A DNA stretch of 64,000 nucleotides from Paralithodes platypus (lineage: Eukaryota > Arthropoda > Malacostraca > Decapoda > Lithodidae): contig CM064552.1 of assembly GCA_032716605.1 (NCBI GenBank), positions 1,082,783-1,146,782 on the forward strand, read 5' to 3'. The translations under genes were made by a program, and so were the position numbers. Under the pieces are notes generated by a model that had not been told where the DNA came from, did no database searches, and saw nothing but the letters and a program-made list of their open reading frames with translations. Below, piece after piece: positions 30,761-45,700 of the stretch; positions within the stretch are counted from its first letter, which is position 1, and the number at the start of each line of letters is the position of its first letter.

Positions 30761-33700
30761 CTGTGGAGACAACATAAAGAAGTAAAATTCAAGGTACTTA
30801 TACATATATACATTCATATTTATTCACCAACCCACCAATTAACTTACAAATAAACCTAATTAATTAAATAAATGAAACTGATGAATATATGTGGTACTCC
30901 AAGGACTCGAACCTAGGATACTCACACCGAAATTCAGCGCACTAAGCATTAGGCTATCAAGACAGTTTAATGTCCTCATCCATTGCATTGTAATGGCTCA
31001 GACAGGGTTGCTTTTCGGTATACTATATAGCTTATCATCCTCTCGGACGCCTAGCATTATTGCAAAAGGGTAAACTAATACATTCACCGTCAAACTATAA
31101 ATAAATATGTGAGAGCATTTAACTTTGTCAACACTGAATAGGTTATGTAGTCCCAACCGTACTTATAAAAGAGGACTAATAGTAGCTGGTCCCCCTTCTC
31201 CCTCATGGTTTGCCCCATTAGTTTTGAGATTTTAAGACGTTCGCCCCATTAGTTTGTTGATTATAAGACCTTTCGTCCCATTTCTTTATCAATATCAAGA
31301 CCTTTCGGGACATTTAGGTGTCAATGTTTTCACGGTGAGCGAGAGTGAACCTGTAATTTAGGAGTAACCGGCCATTGGCCGGGATATTTTTCTATAAACA
31401 AATTTACAGACTGATCTTGAAGGGGGATCTTGGGGGTGTTCTCGTAAGCTTGATGGAGGTCTAGGGAGCAAACTAAAAAAAATATAATGTAAAGCTTGCA
31501 AAATATACAAACCAAAACAGGGACGACACAATATAAAGACAAAAGAACTAAATAATACAATGATAAATAGATAATCCAATAAGTCCGGCCAATCCCCCTT
31601 AAGGGTACATACCGGAGTGTGGCTGGAGGGTGATGGCAGCCACCTGGAACAGTTCACACAGGCCCGACTCACGCGCTTCACTGCTGGTCTGAAGTAACTG
31701 AAACAACACAAGAGCAAAGGGTTTATTACAGAGTCTGGTGTAAACAAAACAATATTAATTATAAATATATGTAAATTATGTATATAACTATATATTTTGC
31801 TTTGTTTTTTGTGTTGTGTTGTGCTGTCCCTGTTCGGGCTCTGTCTCGAGTCGGCCACCCCCAGCTATGGGGTATGTGCCTGAGTATAGACATACATACA
31901 TGTAACTATATAGACCAAATAAATTTGTTCAGTTTCAATAAAGGTGTTGGGAGTAAATAAAGAATTGATTGAGTGTTGCTATTCCAGAGGTTATGATAGG
32001 CCTACTGCGAATGTACTAGAAAAAATAACTACTGTACTTTATAATCTTTAGGTTCCTTGAATGTTTATCTATTGTGAGTGCTACTGTACAGTTGTAAGTA
32101 TAAAGTTACACCAATTTGAATCTTTGAAGCTTCGTAACCAAGTTCTGAAGCATTTCAGTTATTATAAGGCATTGTATTGTCTCATTTACATTCAATATTG
32201 ATTTAAATATGTGAGTTGCTAGTTATGCTCTTGACTGCACCCTGCCAATGTGGAGAACTGGCACTTTCAACAATAGAAAACACAACCTTTTATCATTATC
32301 ATAGATGTTAAAGATACAGTTAGGTATGATAAAAGGCAATTTTCCTTTTATTCTGGCAAATATTTGTTGTTCTATGTTTACGAAGGAGACAAAGCTGCTG
32401 GAACAAGTGTCTCCCCTAAGTTGAGAGATAATCGCTACTTTTATATATATTTTTGTTTTATTGGAAAGAAGTGAGGTGTGCTTGTTTAGTGTAGTGACAT
32501 GAATAGGAGGAGGTGTTTGTGAGAGCTAGCTGGATTACTCTGTGCAGGTGAGACACAAACAGAAACAATGAGGGAAGCCAGACAAATGCAACAGGGGTTC
32601 CAGCAACTCCCTATCACATGCCTATGAGGCTCCCCCTGGGTTCTGCCTGCTCGATTGGTGTCTACAATCTCCCAAATGAAATTTGATGCTTATAATGAGC
32701 TTAGGAAGGAACTATGTAAGGCAGATAATTTAGTAGGATAAATTTGGCACTACCTAATCCGGAATATGGCAAGGGCAATTTTAATGTCCCAAATAAGTTG
32801 ATAAACACCTTAAGAGTTTTGTAGCCCTTAGCAGTAATTAATTGTGAGAGCTTTGGCAAAGGTGGGAGGTGGGGGGGGGGGGGACTTGGTGGGATGACGA
32901 CAACTATGGCGGCCCCATCGTAGGTGTGGATGAGGTTAGAGCCATTGCACTAATGGAGAGTGTGCAGGACGGACGACTCATTGAGGTACTGCATCTGGGA
33001 CAGGTTATCACAAGGTGGGAGGTGGTGACGGATGTTGTGCGATTTATGGGGCTTTTACTGCACACACCTCCATCTTAACTTCATGGAACATACTAGGACA
33101 GGTGGGTATTTTAATGCTAGTAACTTTAATGGGGATAGGGTGTATTAATTTATTTACATGTAATTATTTATACCGGTATATTTATTTATTATTTTAGTTT
33201 CTTCCCTGTACTTCCACCAAGTTTAAAAAAATCATCCCCAAGATCCTCCTTCGAGATCAACCTCTGCATTTTTCAGTAGAAGAAGGTCCCGGCCAAAGGC
33301 CCATTCCTCCAAAATTACAGGCTTGCTATTGCACACCAGGAAAAAATTGATGGACTTAATATTGAAAAAAAATGGGGCGAAAGATCTTTCAATTAGCAAA
33401 CTAATGGGGCGAACATCTTAAAATATCAAACAAAAGTAATGGGGCTAAACATGAGGGAGAAAGGGATCCAGCATAAACCTAATACCTTCCCTTGAATGAT
33501 GTCCTCCATACCTTAAGAGCCTGTAGAGTGGAGCCCCCAGCAGTAACAGTGACATGGAGTTTAGCGGGGGAGGCGGGTTTGGTGGTAGTGGTGGAGGATG
33601 TGGCCGAGGTGATGCGGTAGAGCTCCTCCCGCACCTGCAGACACACCTCCATCATGGCCGCTAGCTCTGGTTGGTGCCAGGACGACGGGGGCGCCTCGTA

Positions 33701-36700
33701 AACCTCACGGAACACTGAGGACTGGCCTGTTGTTGGAGACACACAGTTACCATACACTCCCAAAAATGATGGGTAAGAAAGGCGTATATAAAGTGTCTGT
33801 AGTAATCTACACTTTTCTTGGTATATTAGTATAGTCTGTTCATTCTAGGTTGGGCAGAAATCATAACCCCTAACCCTTCATAGCTCAAAAAGGACTAGAG
33901 TAATCAAGCTAATATTTATATCAAATAGGAAGACTTGGCAAGGGAATATGTGTATAAATTGGCAGCTCATTTCCTCTAGCCTTTTTTGAGTTACAGAGGT
34001 TAAAATGTTACGATTTATGCCCAACCTAGAATGAATGTGATCTATCTACCTATCTATTGCTGGACGCCTTACTCCCCTTACGAGGGTGGCCATACACAGA
34101 ATGCCCCCAAGCGGACCTATTCCCTGTGAGAGGGACAACCCGAGCCAGTTTAGTGAAGGATTTACAGGATTGACCACTCAATTTAGGATCCGTCCCACTT
34201 CGAGGCCCTCTGTGTATCTTGTTAGCACTATTTTTCTACAGTGGTGTTCGGCTAATCCATCCACTAACCTGCCTAACCCTTAGGTAAGCAGTACGGATTT
34301 GTATCAGGTTTACTCCCCTAGACAGGTTGCCACACAAGGCTGACGAGTCCCATCCACCCGGATTTGTATAAGGTTGTCTCCCCTAGATGAGTTGCCTACC
34401 AAGGCTAACGAGTCCCATCCACCCGTATGTGATAAGCCCATTTTATACCAATTAGCTGATAGTAGCTAGAATATGAAGTTAAAAGTCATCATCTGATTGA
34501 AAGGGTTAAATCAGAAAAGGTTAATTACAAGAATTAACAGATATATTACATAATCTGTTTGTTTATCTTACAGTAACTTAGAAATGGAGAACCTTAGGCT
34601 GAATTTCTTACAGGATAAAAGGATATGCACTGTGCCGTTTTCTCATAAATTTAACACATCTTTAGTTGGGATGCAGGTGTAGCTATTAACATGCATGTAT
34701 ACGTACATACATACCCCTCGCTTACTCACTCACTGGGGGCTTACACCGCCAAAGCACGTAGCTGCACTCACCCTCCGACTCCATTCCCGGGAGTCTCTCC
34801 ATGGGAGTTCCCAGGCCGCGACTTGGTTTACCCCAAGTAGCTCCCGACATGAAAAATCAACTTTCCGCAAGCATGCGTCGCATGGTCTTCCGCAAGGTCT
34901 AGGACACTCAGAGTTCTCACTCACAATGTGTCTCTACAAATCACCTTTGAGTGTCCATGTCTCACAACCATACAACAAGACAAGGAGCACCAGTATTTGA
35001 AGATCTGCAACTTAGTCCTTCTGTACAGGCATTAGCATTGCCATATTGTTTATCAATATAAATAATCAACTCCCTGATAGCCTTGATACATACAATCCCA
35101 ACTACAAATGCAATCCTTATCAACTTCTAAGTCAACTTTCCAAGGCAAGAGATCACCCTCGAAGTTAACTAGGAGAGGGATGCACGCCAGCAAAAGATCT
35201 GCTCAAAATCCACTTTCAAAAATATATAATTTATTTTAAAAGGCCTCCATACACGCATGCATGATAGACATGAACGTGTGAGAACTGATAACCCAAAGAT
35301 GGTTGTGGAAACAGAAAGGGTTATCCCAAACTGAAACATATCAGTTACGTGAGAGTCCCTGGCTCCAGCACCATATTTCCACCTCCAGGGACCATATGAG
35401 ACTGTTGGGAGCAGAACACTGCTCACAAATACAGAGCCATGTGTCTTTACCGATGTCTCGGGCACGTTGACGTGATACTGGAGAGTGCAACTGGTTAATG
35501 ACCCGATACACTTTCCAGTAAAGATACATTCTCTGACCAATACATTGGCCACACAAAGTGGATGATGGGCATCCCCACCTACCAAATATACCTTTTAATC
35601 TTGAGCATCAATTTAGCCCACCTTGATTGTTGTGGTGTCGGTGGAGGTCTATTTCCTGTGTAAGGTGTGGGAGGATGGGTGCCAGAGACAACTGCAGGTG
35701 GTGAAGCAGGTGGTACAGGACCAACTGGGCTGACATTCTCTTGGCACCAGACTTATCTTCACAGTACAGTCTGGTGTTAAGGGGGGGGGGGGGGGGGGGG
35801 AGAGTAGAAAGTCAACTATTAATAGTGCAAAACCTATCATGATAAAATACAGTCCAGGATGGAAAGTGTATCAAGGATTAACCCTCTCACGACCATATGA
35901 TGCAGAGGTTGCCAGATTAGCAATAATAAATAGAGTTCTCTCACTCTTATAATTACCTCTCCAAAATTAGTTTTCTGCCCACAGCTAACTCAAAGACAAC
36001 TGCAGAGGTTAAAGTAACTAAACTAAAGGTTTCTAAATACCCCTGATGGTAACAAAGGCTTCAAAGTATCCCTAATAGGCTCAAAATTGCGTCAAGAACG
36101 TGAGAGGGTTAAGATAACAGTACAGTACAGTATATATAAATGGCATACACCACATCTTAATACTGTACAACCACTGGTTGTGGAGATACAGTACATCCCC
36201 TCTTTTTTGGGCCCTAGGTATCCAGAGACCCTTGAGGACTCCAGGCTAAATATCTGGTTTTGACATTACCTCTCTTTTGGGCAATGAATTATGATAAAAC
36301 AAAATTAAAACTTAAAAAACAATAATAAAAATTGAAACAGTTTAATGCATAATTAGCCTTAAGAGCCTTCATCTAACCGAACGTTTCACTAAAGTAAAAA
36401 TAAATATGATCATGAATTTTGGATAATGTTATATTTTATAGTACAGTACATCAAGTTATCCTACCTGTCATGAACACAACCAAAGTAGAGGCCGGACACA
36501 GTGTTGGTGATGAAGTGAAGTGAGTGTTGAGCCACCCAGAAGTAGCTCAGATCTTCATACTCCCGCCATACCTGACAACACAAACAAAAAATCACAGGAA
36601 AAATAACACCACTGCTTTTATAAACTGATGAGAATATTAACTGACTTAAGGGTTAAAATAATATACAGGGTAGTATACAAAGACAAAACCATATAAACAA

Positions 36701-39700
36701 TATCATGTAAATAGAAAGGCTAAAATGTATGTATGTACAGCTGAGTCCCGTATAAAGCGAGCTCAAACAGTGCGAATTTCGATTAGTGCGAGCAATGAAA
36801 ATATTGAACACAAAATTATCAACCAATGCGAATGCGATCTTTAATTGCGAGTCGGGTGGCAATATGGGTTAAATCCGGGGAGTTTTCCATTAGTGCGGCC
36901 AAAATTTGTACAGTGCGATAAATTTCCAGCCCGACTCGTGGCATCACTGGTGTTTGAGCAGTTTGGGCATGGAGGGAGGCTGGTCAGTCAGACATTTTTT
37001 TCCCCATACTGTACTGTGTGACGCTATCTCGCATTTTCGGGTTTGTGATCATATCAAGTGTGGAATTTAAGGTAAGGAAAGGTCTAATTTACCATTGATA
37101 TGCTATATTTATCATTAACATTTGTTCTTGGTATGTTTGTGTCAGTATAAATAACGATATAAGGAAAGATATGTGTGCTATATGGAGGCCCGATCGACCA
37201 ATTACGTTTTTTCTCATAGGATACGTTGTTCACATAGTGCGAATTCGCATAGTGTGACGCACTGTATCGACCAATTTCTCGCACTATTGACCGAGCTGTA
37301 TGTATATACTGTATATATACTCAGACCCAATCCCTACTTTTCCTTTTTTGGGGGGAGGGGGGACTCAAGACAGAGCCCGAACAGGGACAACATAACAGAA
37401 AACAATGAACACACAAAACAAAATACAAATTCACACACATCTAGGTCACCCTGGAGAAGACCCAGAGACCAGGGTCACCAAGGTCTGTCCAGCACTCCCC
37501 CCGGCCCCCGACCACCCGGAGAGGTTCCAATCTCAGCAGGCAGACATGCAGCGAAGGCGAAACCACAAGCCCGCCCACCACTAAATATATATAGGCAAAA
37601 AAAATGTGTACCACTAACCTTGTCAAGATGAGCATGAAGCAGATGTAGGATATAACGGTCGAGTGGTCTAAGATCCGTCACTGGGAGGCTGTGTTGGGAA
37701 GGGGAGAACCATCCATTGTTTGTGGCTCCGTTATTATTCTCCGTTGTTACGTGACCCTCCCCAGTATTAAGGCAGGCGAGGATGTGTCTGAGGACGTTGC
37801 GTATCCTCTGTACAGCGGTCTTGGTGTCTGTCAGCTGCTGGGTGCCTATGCGGTACTGGGCGCTCTCGGAGGCCTTCGTTGCTACCCACCACCTGGCATC
37901 AAAGAATCACATGTAGTATACAATGAAGCTATATTTGTCTTATATTCTCTCTGTCATGAGTCTTTTTTTAAGAAAGTCCACTTCCCTTTTTTTCTCTTTC
38001 ACTCCCTCTCTCTTTGGCTTGTATCCATTTGGCCCCATTCAGCCTGCTGTTTTAAGACGTTTAACCCCATCCAGGTGTTAATATTTTCCTGGTGAGCGGT
38101 AGCAAGCTAGCATATAGATATTTTATATTTGAGAGCACGCTAAATGTGTACATTTTTCGATAGAAAAATTTCTCCGGCGAAGCCGGATTACTCCATACAA
38201 TGCTGGCTCGCTATCGCTCGCCAGGAAGATATCGACACCTGGATGGGGATAAACGTCTTAAAACAGTTGGGTGAATGGGGGCCGAATGGATACAAGCCAG
38301 AGAGAGAGAGAAAAAAGGAGAGAAAGATAAAAAAACAGGTGACCCCTCCTTAAATAGATTAGGAAGGGATATGGGAGTCAGAGGGTTAATTGAGGTAAAC
38401 ATTACCCCTTTAACTCCAAGAGGACCTTCAAATTTAAACATAAAAGATAATAGTCTAATGTTACCCAGAATACTGTATAGTTAAACAAAAAGTAATAGTA
38501 CTGTACTGAAAAGGTTATATATGAAGGATGTATTCCCTTGCTCCTTTCTAAATCTTTTAAACCCCTCCATCTGATGGCAATTTCTGTACAATATTTATAG
38601 TACTGACAGATGGTTCTACTCAGCATACAAAGAACCACATGGAATCTTAGGGTTAAATAACCTTTAAATTCACCTTTTACTTCTAATAGGTCCTTCGTAT
38701 ACTCAACAAAATTATCTGGACGAAGGAAGCATCAAATAAAAAGTGGCATTGTATGATTTTGTTTTTTTATCCAACTCTACCTCCTGACATAGGCTAACAG
38801 CCTGTAAAATCAACCAGTCAATATGGTGAAGTCAGGATGTCTTATTCCAGATGGTGAGTGAGACATCGAGACAATTTGAGTGATGCAACCCGCTCGTTCG
38901 TGGTCTGACCTTCGAAGACATATGACGCTTGGTTGCCTCCTTGTGGCCCTTTGCAACTCTGACTTCTTGAAGCTGCAACGTGGAGCCACTGTCAACAGAG
39001 TATTGATGACAGAGAATCACCCTCCTACAGTCCTCACCCTTTTCAGCCAGGAATCTTGTCATGTTTCATATACAGTATACTATTGTACAGTACTTACAAA
39101 ACTCTGCAAATAACTTACACACTCTTCTTTGGCTAAGACTATGGCTTTACTGTTAACTGACATATACAGCTTATGTATTTGAGCATTTTACATCACTATC
39201 ACATATACTGTACAGTATATATACAGGTTTCCTACACACAAACTTCTCCCACCCACACACATCTCTCTCTCACACCCAGATTTTTTTTTTTTTTTTTTGC
39301 CAGATGCCGTAATTCCAAAGCCATGGCATAGTCAGTAGAGCGTTGGCTACTGATCAAAGGGTCGGCGGATCAAGCCCGCACTTTCAAAATGTTATTGGAA
39401 AATGTCTTGACCTAGCGATTCATGACAAGAGCCTAATGTCCATTGAAGTAGAGTTCTCCAGGTCAAATCAAACTAGTACAAACTTGCCAAGTAAACATAA
39501 AATAGGCTATACATACCCAACAACCGCACCTAAACCCCCGACACAAACACACACCCACACACTGACCTTAAAGTATCAGCACCATAAGCAGGATCTTTGT
39601 TTTTGTTCTTGCCTCCATCTGTGACCACCCAAGGATCCAACACGTTGCCCAAGGACTTGCTCATCTTACGGCCATCCTTGTCCAGGGCGTAACCATGGAC

Positions 39701-42700
39701 GTACAGCGTTCTGAGGAGAGAGGAATAGGCTCGGTAATCTTTGTTCAATTAAGCTTAGTTCATTAGGGCACACGCAGAGGGCTCTTCTCGGGCAGCACAG
39801 CCTTATGCAGGCTTTTGCCCAGTAGGCTGTTGACAAATAATGTTTATTATCATTATTCTCATTTGGGAGAGGGAGTCAGACGCCAGTTGGACTAGATAAT
39901 AGTCCGTCAGGCGCCCGGCCCAGGGAGCCGGTATATATGAACGGTATGCCTGGATGCGTGGTGGGCAGGCTTGTGGTGGTAGCCTTGCTGCATGTTTGCC
40001 TGCTGAGATTGGAACCTCTCCAGGAGGTCTGGGACCTCAAATGGGCCTGGGTCTCTGGGTCTTCTCCTGAGCGACCTAGATGTGTGATTTATTTGTTTAT
40101 ATATTTATTTATTATTTATATATATATTTTTTTGGTTTTGTCCCTGTTCAGGCTCTGTCTCGAGTCGGCCATCCCCAGCTTGAAAAAAGAAAAGAAAGGC
40201 ACCATGATGCCTTTATGCCTCAGTCTGGCTATAATTAGATGATTATATGCAATTTCAGAAAGACCTATGTTACTAAGAAGGTTTATCGAGATTGTATTTA
40301 CCCAATTAAGTCGTATAGGTAGATTACAAACTTAAGAAAATCATCTAATGGTAACCAGAATATGATGATAATAACGTAATGGTAGTGAGGGGGTTAACTC
40401 ATCCAAGCAAGTCATATTCGCACCTATAAGGGGCCTGACCGGTGAGTCCCACAGAAGTAAGGAGTGACGACAGAAACCATCCATTGAACTGATCCAGGCC
40501 TTCCAGGTACATGTCGGCCGGTGAGGAGTCCAGGACACAGCGCCACGATGACCCCGAGTCAAACCAGATGTCCAGTGTATCGCGACCCTGTGGGGGGAAG
40601 GAGTGTTCAGATATCAGCCTAAGGGGGTAGTGGTTAGTTTTGGGTCTATTTATATACACTATATATATTTATTCATATATTATCAAATTACCTTACTAGA
40701 CCTCCATGAAGCTTAAAAAAAACACCCCCTAGAACCCCCTTCAAGATAAATCTGTATATTTTTCGGTAGAAAAATGTCCCGGCCAAAGGCCGCTTCCTCT
40801 TAAAATTACAGGCTCGCATCGATGCCTAAATGACACGAAAGGTCTTAAAATTTACCACAAAATGGGGCGAAAGGTCTTTAAATTGGTAAACTAATGGGGC
40901 GCATGTCTTAACCCTTTCTTGCATTTATGACGCAGAAATTGCCAGATTAGCAATAAGAAATAGAGTTCTCTCACTCTTATAATTACCTCTCCAAAATTAG
41001 TTTTCTGCCCACAGCTAACTCAAAGACAACTGCAGAGGTTGAAGTAACTAAACTAAAGGTTTCTAAATACCCCTGATGCTAAGGCTTTAAAGTATCGCCA
41101 ATAGGCTCAAAATCACATCATATGCGTGAAAGGGTTAAAATCTCAAAACTAATGGGGCTAAAATTAAAATGTAAAACTTGCAAACTAAACAAACCAAAAT
41201 TGGGACAAGGACAATATAAAGTCAAATTAAATTATCAAAATCGCTATGTGGAAACAACGCTTACTAAAATGAACATTATTAAATAAAAGAACACAATCCA
41301 CCACATAGGGTGTACATTACTACATGAGCAAGTTAATCTGTTTCCCAAGCAAACTAATCGCACATATAACAACGCACTATCGTCACGTTAAAGGAAGTAG
41401 TCAAGTTTGGGAAGTCCGGGACGTTCTGGCAAATTTTACTAAACTCTGCATGAATAAAGAAACTAAATGTTAAATGTCAAAATATTATTTAAAATCAAAT
41501 TTGCAACATGACAAGACATTAACAATAGTACAAAATACAAATATTGATAAGATATCTATACTATTACAAAATAATATATAAAATACAGTACAGCACTCAC
41601 TAATGATATATGCTATCGGGTAGGTACCTGTAAGCATAGCATGCCTCAAGTGACCCCTATCAATAACTACCCTACAAATAACCTACATTTATAGCACAAA
41701 TAAACTAAGGAAATCGCAAAAGTAAGCAATTGATACTATCGACAATGAATACATATAATATAAAGACAAATAATTGCAAAATATGAAGTAACAACAGATT
41801 TAAACAAAGAGTACTCTTTTAACAAGAACAATACATTTAAAAAATCATCAATATTAATATTAACCCTTAATTAGCGGCGAGCAACATAAGTCGAGTTAAA
41901 TAAAGCTGGACTATGTGGCGGTGCTCGACATAGGTCGAGTGGCAATTTCAGCACGTAATGTTGCTGAGAGAGAGAGACAAGTGGTGGCAGGAGAGTAGCG
42001 AGCGTATGACTGCTCCAGACCACCGCGGAGAACCTACTGACACGAATCTCACCTCCCTCCTCCCTCTCTCACTCGCTATATACGGAATTGTATGGGGAAA
42101 GTGCCTAATTACATGCTTTTTGCACTCGCGTTGCACGGTTATTGCAAGAAAACTAGCCATCATAAAAGGATCGTTATGGTGTCATTCGAAAGCTCTGTTT
42201 ATGCCCTTTCAGGGATAGATACTAGTTTTACGTTCTGGGTCTTATTTAGGCATGAAAATGATCACGTAAACAGCCCTATTTTGGCTAAAAACACCCCGCT
42301 GGGCGGTACATATAAATAAACCGCATAGGCCGCTCTTAAGGTGTTAATAATAGAAAAAGAAAAAGATAAACAATAAATAGACAAAAAACAATAAATACAG
42401 ACAAAAAGTAAGCAGAGGTTATACAAGAAACTTCAAGTTAAAAATGCTTGATTAAAATTATTGATGTCAAATTTTAGAATACAGTCACAATAATTGACCC
42501 TAAAAAGATTAAATTTATGGAACAATTTACTTGCCTCAAAACCTCTGTCCACTAAGAGTCTGTATAGTAACCTAGCTCTAGCCCAAAAGTCATCTACTTT
42601 AGTGCAGATTTTACAAAATCTTATTAATTGGGAATAAAAACAATTATAAGTTATTTTACTATCGATATTACTACTAGGGAAAGGAAAGTTTATTACGTTA

Positions 42701-45700
42701 AAATTAAAATCATCAACTTTGTGATATACTTTAAGTATGCACTGTTCATTAACAATCTCTATATTTATATCAAGAAAATGTTCAACTTTATAATTTACGT
42801 TACATTGTGTGAGGGGAATAGAATTAGGGTAAATAAGTTTAGCAACTTGATTAAAATTTAACAAATTGCAAACAAGAATATCATCAATATATCTACTATT
42901 ATTACTTAACAGTTTAGCAAGTGCTAATTTTTCTGGGATTTTATTTTTCTTGCTACTGTCAACTAAGTCTTTTATATATTTAAATTCTAAAGCAAGCAAG
43001 AATAAGTCTGCAATTAAAGGGCTAGCATTTCCACCCATAGGGAGAAGGGGGTCCAGAAAAAGCAACAACCTCCCCCTTAAGCCGGTACCACACAAGCGTT
43101 TTTTCCCTCAACTTTTATCATCACACTGGTCTGGCAGCTGATAAGTTCAACTTTTTAAGTAATTTGGCCACCTTAATAAAACTATTTTAAGTGTAAAAGA
43201 TCCCACACACATAACCGGAATAATGTTGACCATCAAAAATTGACAATAAAATGTGGTAACCCTTTTACTTTAGTTCATTACACTATAATAAAATACTAAG
43301 CTATAACCATTGTATTTAGTAATGTATGAATGTACAGTATATAATCAGGCACACACCCCCATTGCTGGGCGTGGCTGACACGAGACAGAGCCTGAACAGA
43401 AACCTTTAAAGTTCTCATTCTTGGGGTCCGGGACCACTTTCGCGTTCCCACGCCCCTTTCTCTGTCTCGTTGAGTAGGAGAATTTTAGAAGGGGAGGAGG
43501 ATTCCTAGCCACTTGCCCCCAGAAGGAAAAGTAAAAGACAGTAAAAGAGACAGACAGAAACGGCTAAGGTTGAGTAAAGGATGCCAAACCTCACTCTGAA
43601 TAGGACCAGCATAATTTTGAGACTGGATATGAAAAGCCTCTCGTTTGCCAGCCTGAAGTACAGTACTGTACACTACTGAACCACAATATAAATAAATTAT
43701 AGCGTAATGCTTAGTGTGCGGAATTTTGGTGTGAGTATCCTAGGTTCAAGTCCTTGGAGTACCACATGTATTCATTACTTTCATTGATTTCATTAGTTAG
43801 GTTTATTTGTAAATTAATTGGTGGGTTGGTGAATACAAATATGAAATTATAATATCCCTACCTTACAGGGTAGTGGTTTGTTTTGTTGTTGTGCTTCCTG
43901 GACAAGTTGTGGGGGCAGTAACTTGTCTTCCCCCAGCATCCACCAAGCGTCACTACCTTCCTCTCCCAGCACCTTCGCTACGTGTTCTATCATCTGTCTG
44001 TAGGGGAACACAGTGGTTACTTGTACTGTACCGTATATTACTGTGTTGTTTTACTTATCTATCTATCTATCTATGGTGCCAGTAACCTTGATCCCCAAGT
44101 GGGAAGCCACAAATGAATCGCCTCTATGTTCCGATGCAATTAGTTTGATTCTCTACCTTCTTTTGGGGGGAGGGTTGCCCAGTCATGCACATATGACCCA
44201 CTGCCCCACGAGGTGCCCACATGTAGTATGGGTATGGGGCACCTCCTCCCACGCCTCATGCCCATGTGTCCCTGTCTCCACAACTAGGGCTATCTAAGTG
44301 CCATTCCTCACCTATCCCTGCCCGCCCACCCACGTGGTATGGGTGTGGGCACCTCCATCTACACCAGTCCTCATGCCCTGAGGCGAGACAATCAACTAAC
44401 TGAATAAACAAAATGAAAATGAAAAGAGACACAATTATCAATGGAGGGGAAGAAAGAAAAAAAAAAAAAAAAAAAAAAAAAAATTGTATCAACAACTTTA
44501 TAAGTGACTTGTAAGCAAAATAACTCTTTATAAGTGTGGGGCGAGACAATAAACAAAAGTGAATACTGTAGCCAGTTTAACCCGCTGAGTGCCAGCCAAT
44601 TTTGACGGTGTGCTTCTGCCAGTGCCCGAGATTTTTTTTTTTTTTTTTTTTTGGCTAAATCTATCAAGTTGGGAGAGAAAGGAAGGATAATGGTAAAAAA
44701 AAACACTCCCCTTGTCCATTTTCGCCAGAAATCAGGTCCCCGATGGTCCCGAAAGTAGCTGAAAAGACACTATAGACTACAGAGACTTCTATGGTATCGG
44801 AATGTTTGGGTGGGAGGGTGGTGGGAGGGTGGTTTAGGGGTTGGTAGGGGGAAGGTAGAAGGGTAATTGACTTGTGTTACATATATGAAGCCGATTGGCG
44901 AGGTAGTTTCGCCACCACGGATTTTCCTTTTTTTCCTTTTCTTCGTACGGATACGCTGGAAGTGGGTGGTGGGAGGCAGTTGGGGGTGTGGTGGGGGAAA
45001 GGCAGAAGGGTAAGGGACTTGTCACACAAATATGGAACCGATTGGTGCAGTCGTTTCGCCGCCACAGATTTTCTTTTTTTTTCCTTGTGAGGCGACCGAC
45101 AGTCAGCGAGTGGGTGGGAAGAGGGATTTGGGATTTTTGTGGTGGGTAGCCAAAAGGGTAAGGTACATGTGGTAAAAATATGAAAGCCATAGGTGGAGTC
45201 GTTTCGCTGCTACGATTTTTATTCGGCGAGGACGTATATATACGTCCCTGGCACTGGGCGTGACAACACCCTAGGACGTATATATACGTCCCTGGCACTC
45301 AGCGGGTTAATATATGATAAGAAAGACGCACACTTATAAATGGGGTAAGAGACAAAAACTTGTAACAATAACTTTATAAGTGACTTGTAATTATAATGTA
45401 AATCTTGCAAAATAATGATAACATTTTACGTGTGATAAAGAAATCTAAATTATGTGAATGAATAGTCCATAATAACATATGCTAGAGGTCCAAACGAAGG
45501 TGAATTTGTGGCGTGCGTAAGCCATCCAAACTTAGATGGACTCGGGCCAACAGGACTCGCACCAAAACTGCTCACTTCCTCTCATCACTGCCCAGGGCAG
45601 AGACCAGCTCATCACTGCCCAGGGCAGAGACCAGCTGGAGACGAGATCTTGGTGTCTACGCGCAGGACAGAACAGGCACTTTCTCATACATGTTTTTTCC

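Noticed and set aside
32869..33078. Plus-strand open frame starting [11 protein letters not shown]
   Set aside because: It is the antisense of the myosin-like fragment and begins in a G run.
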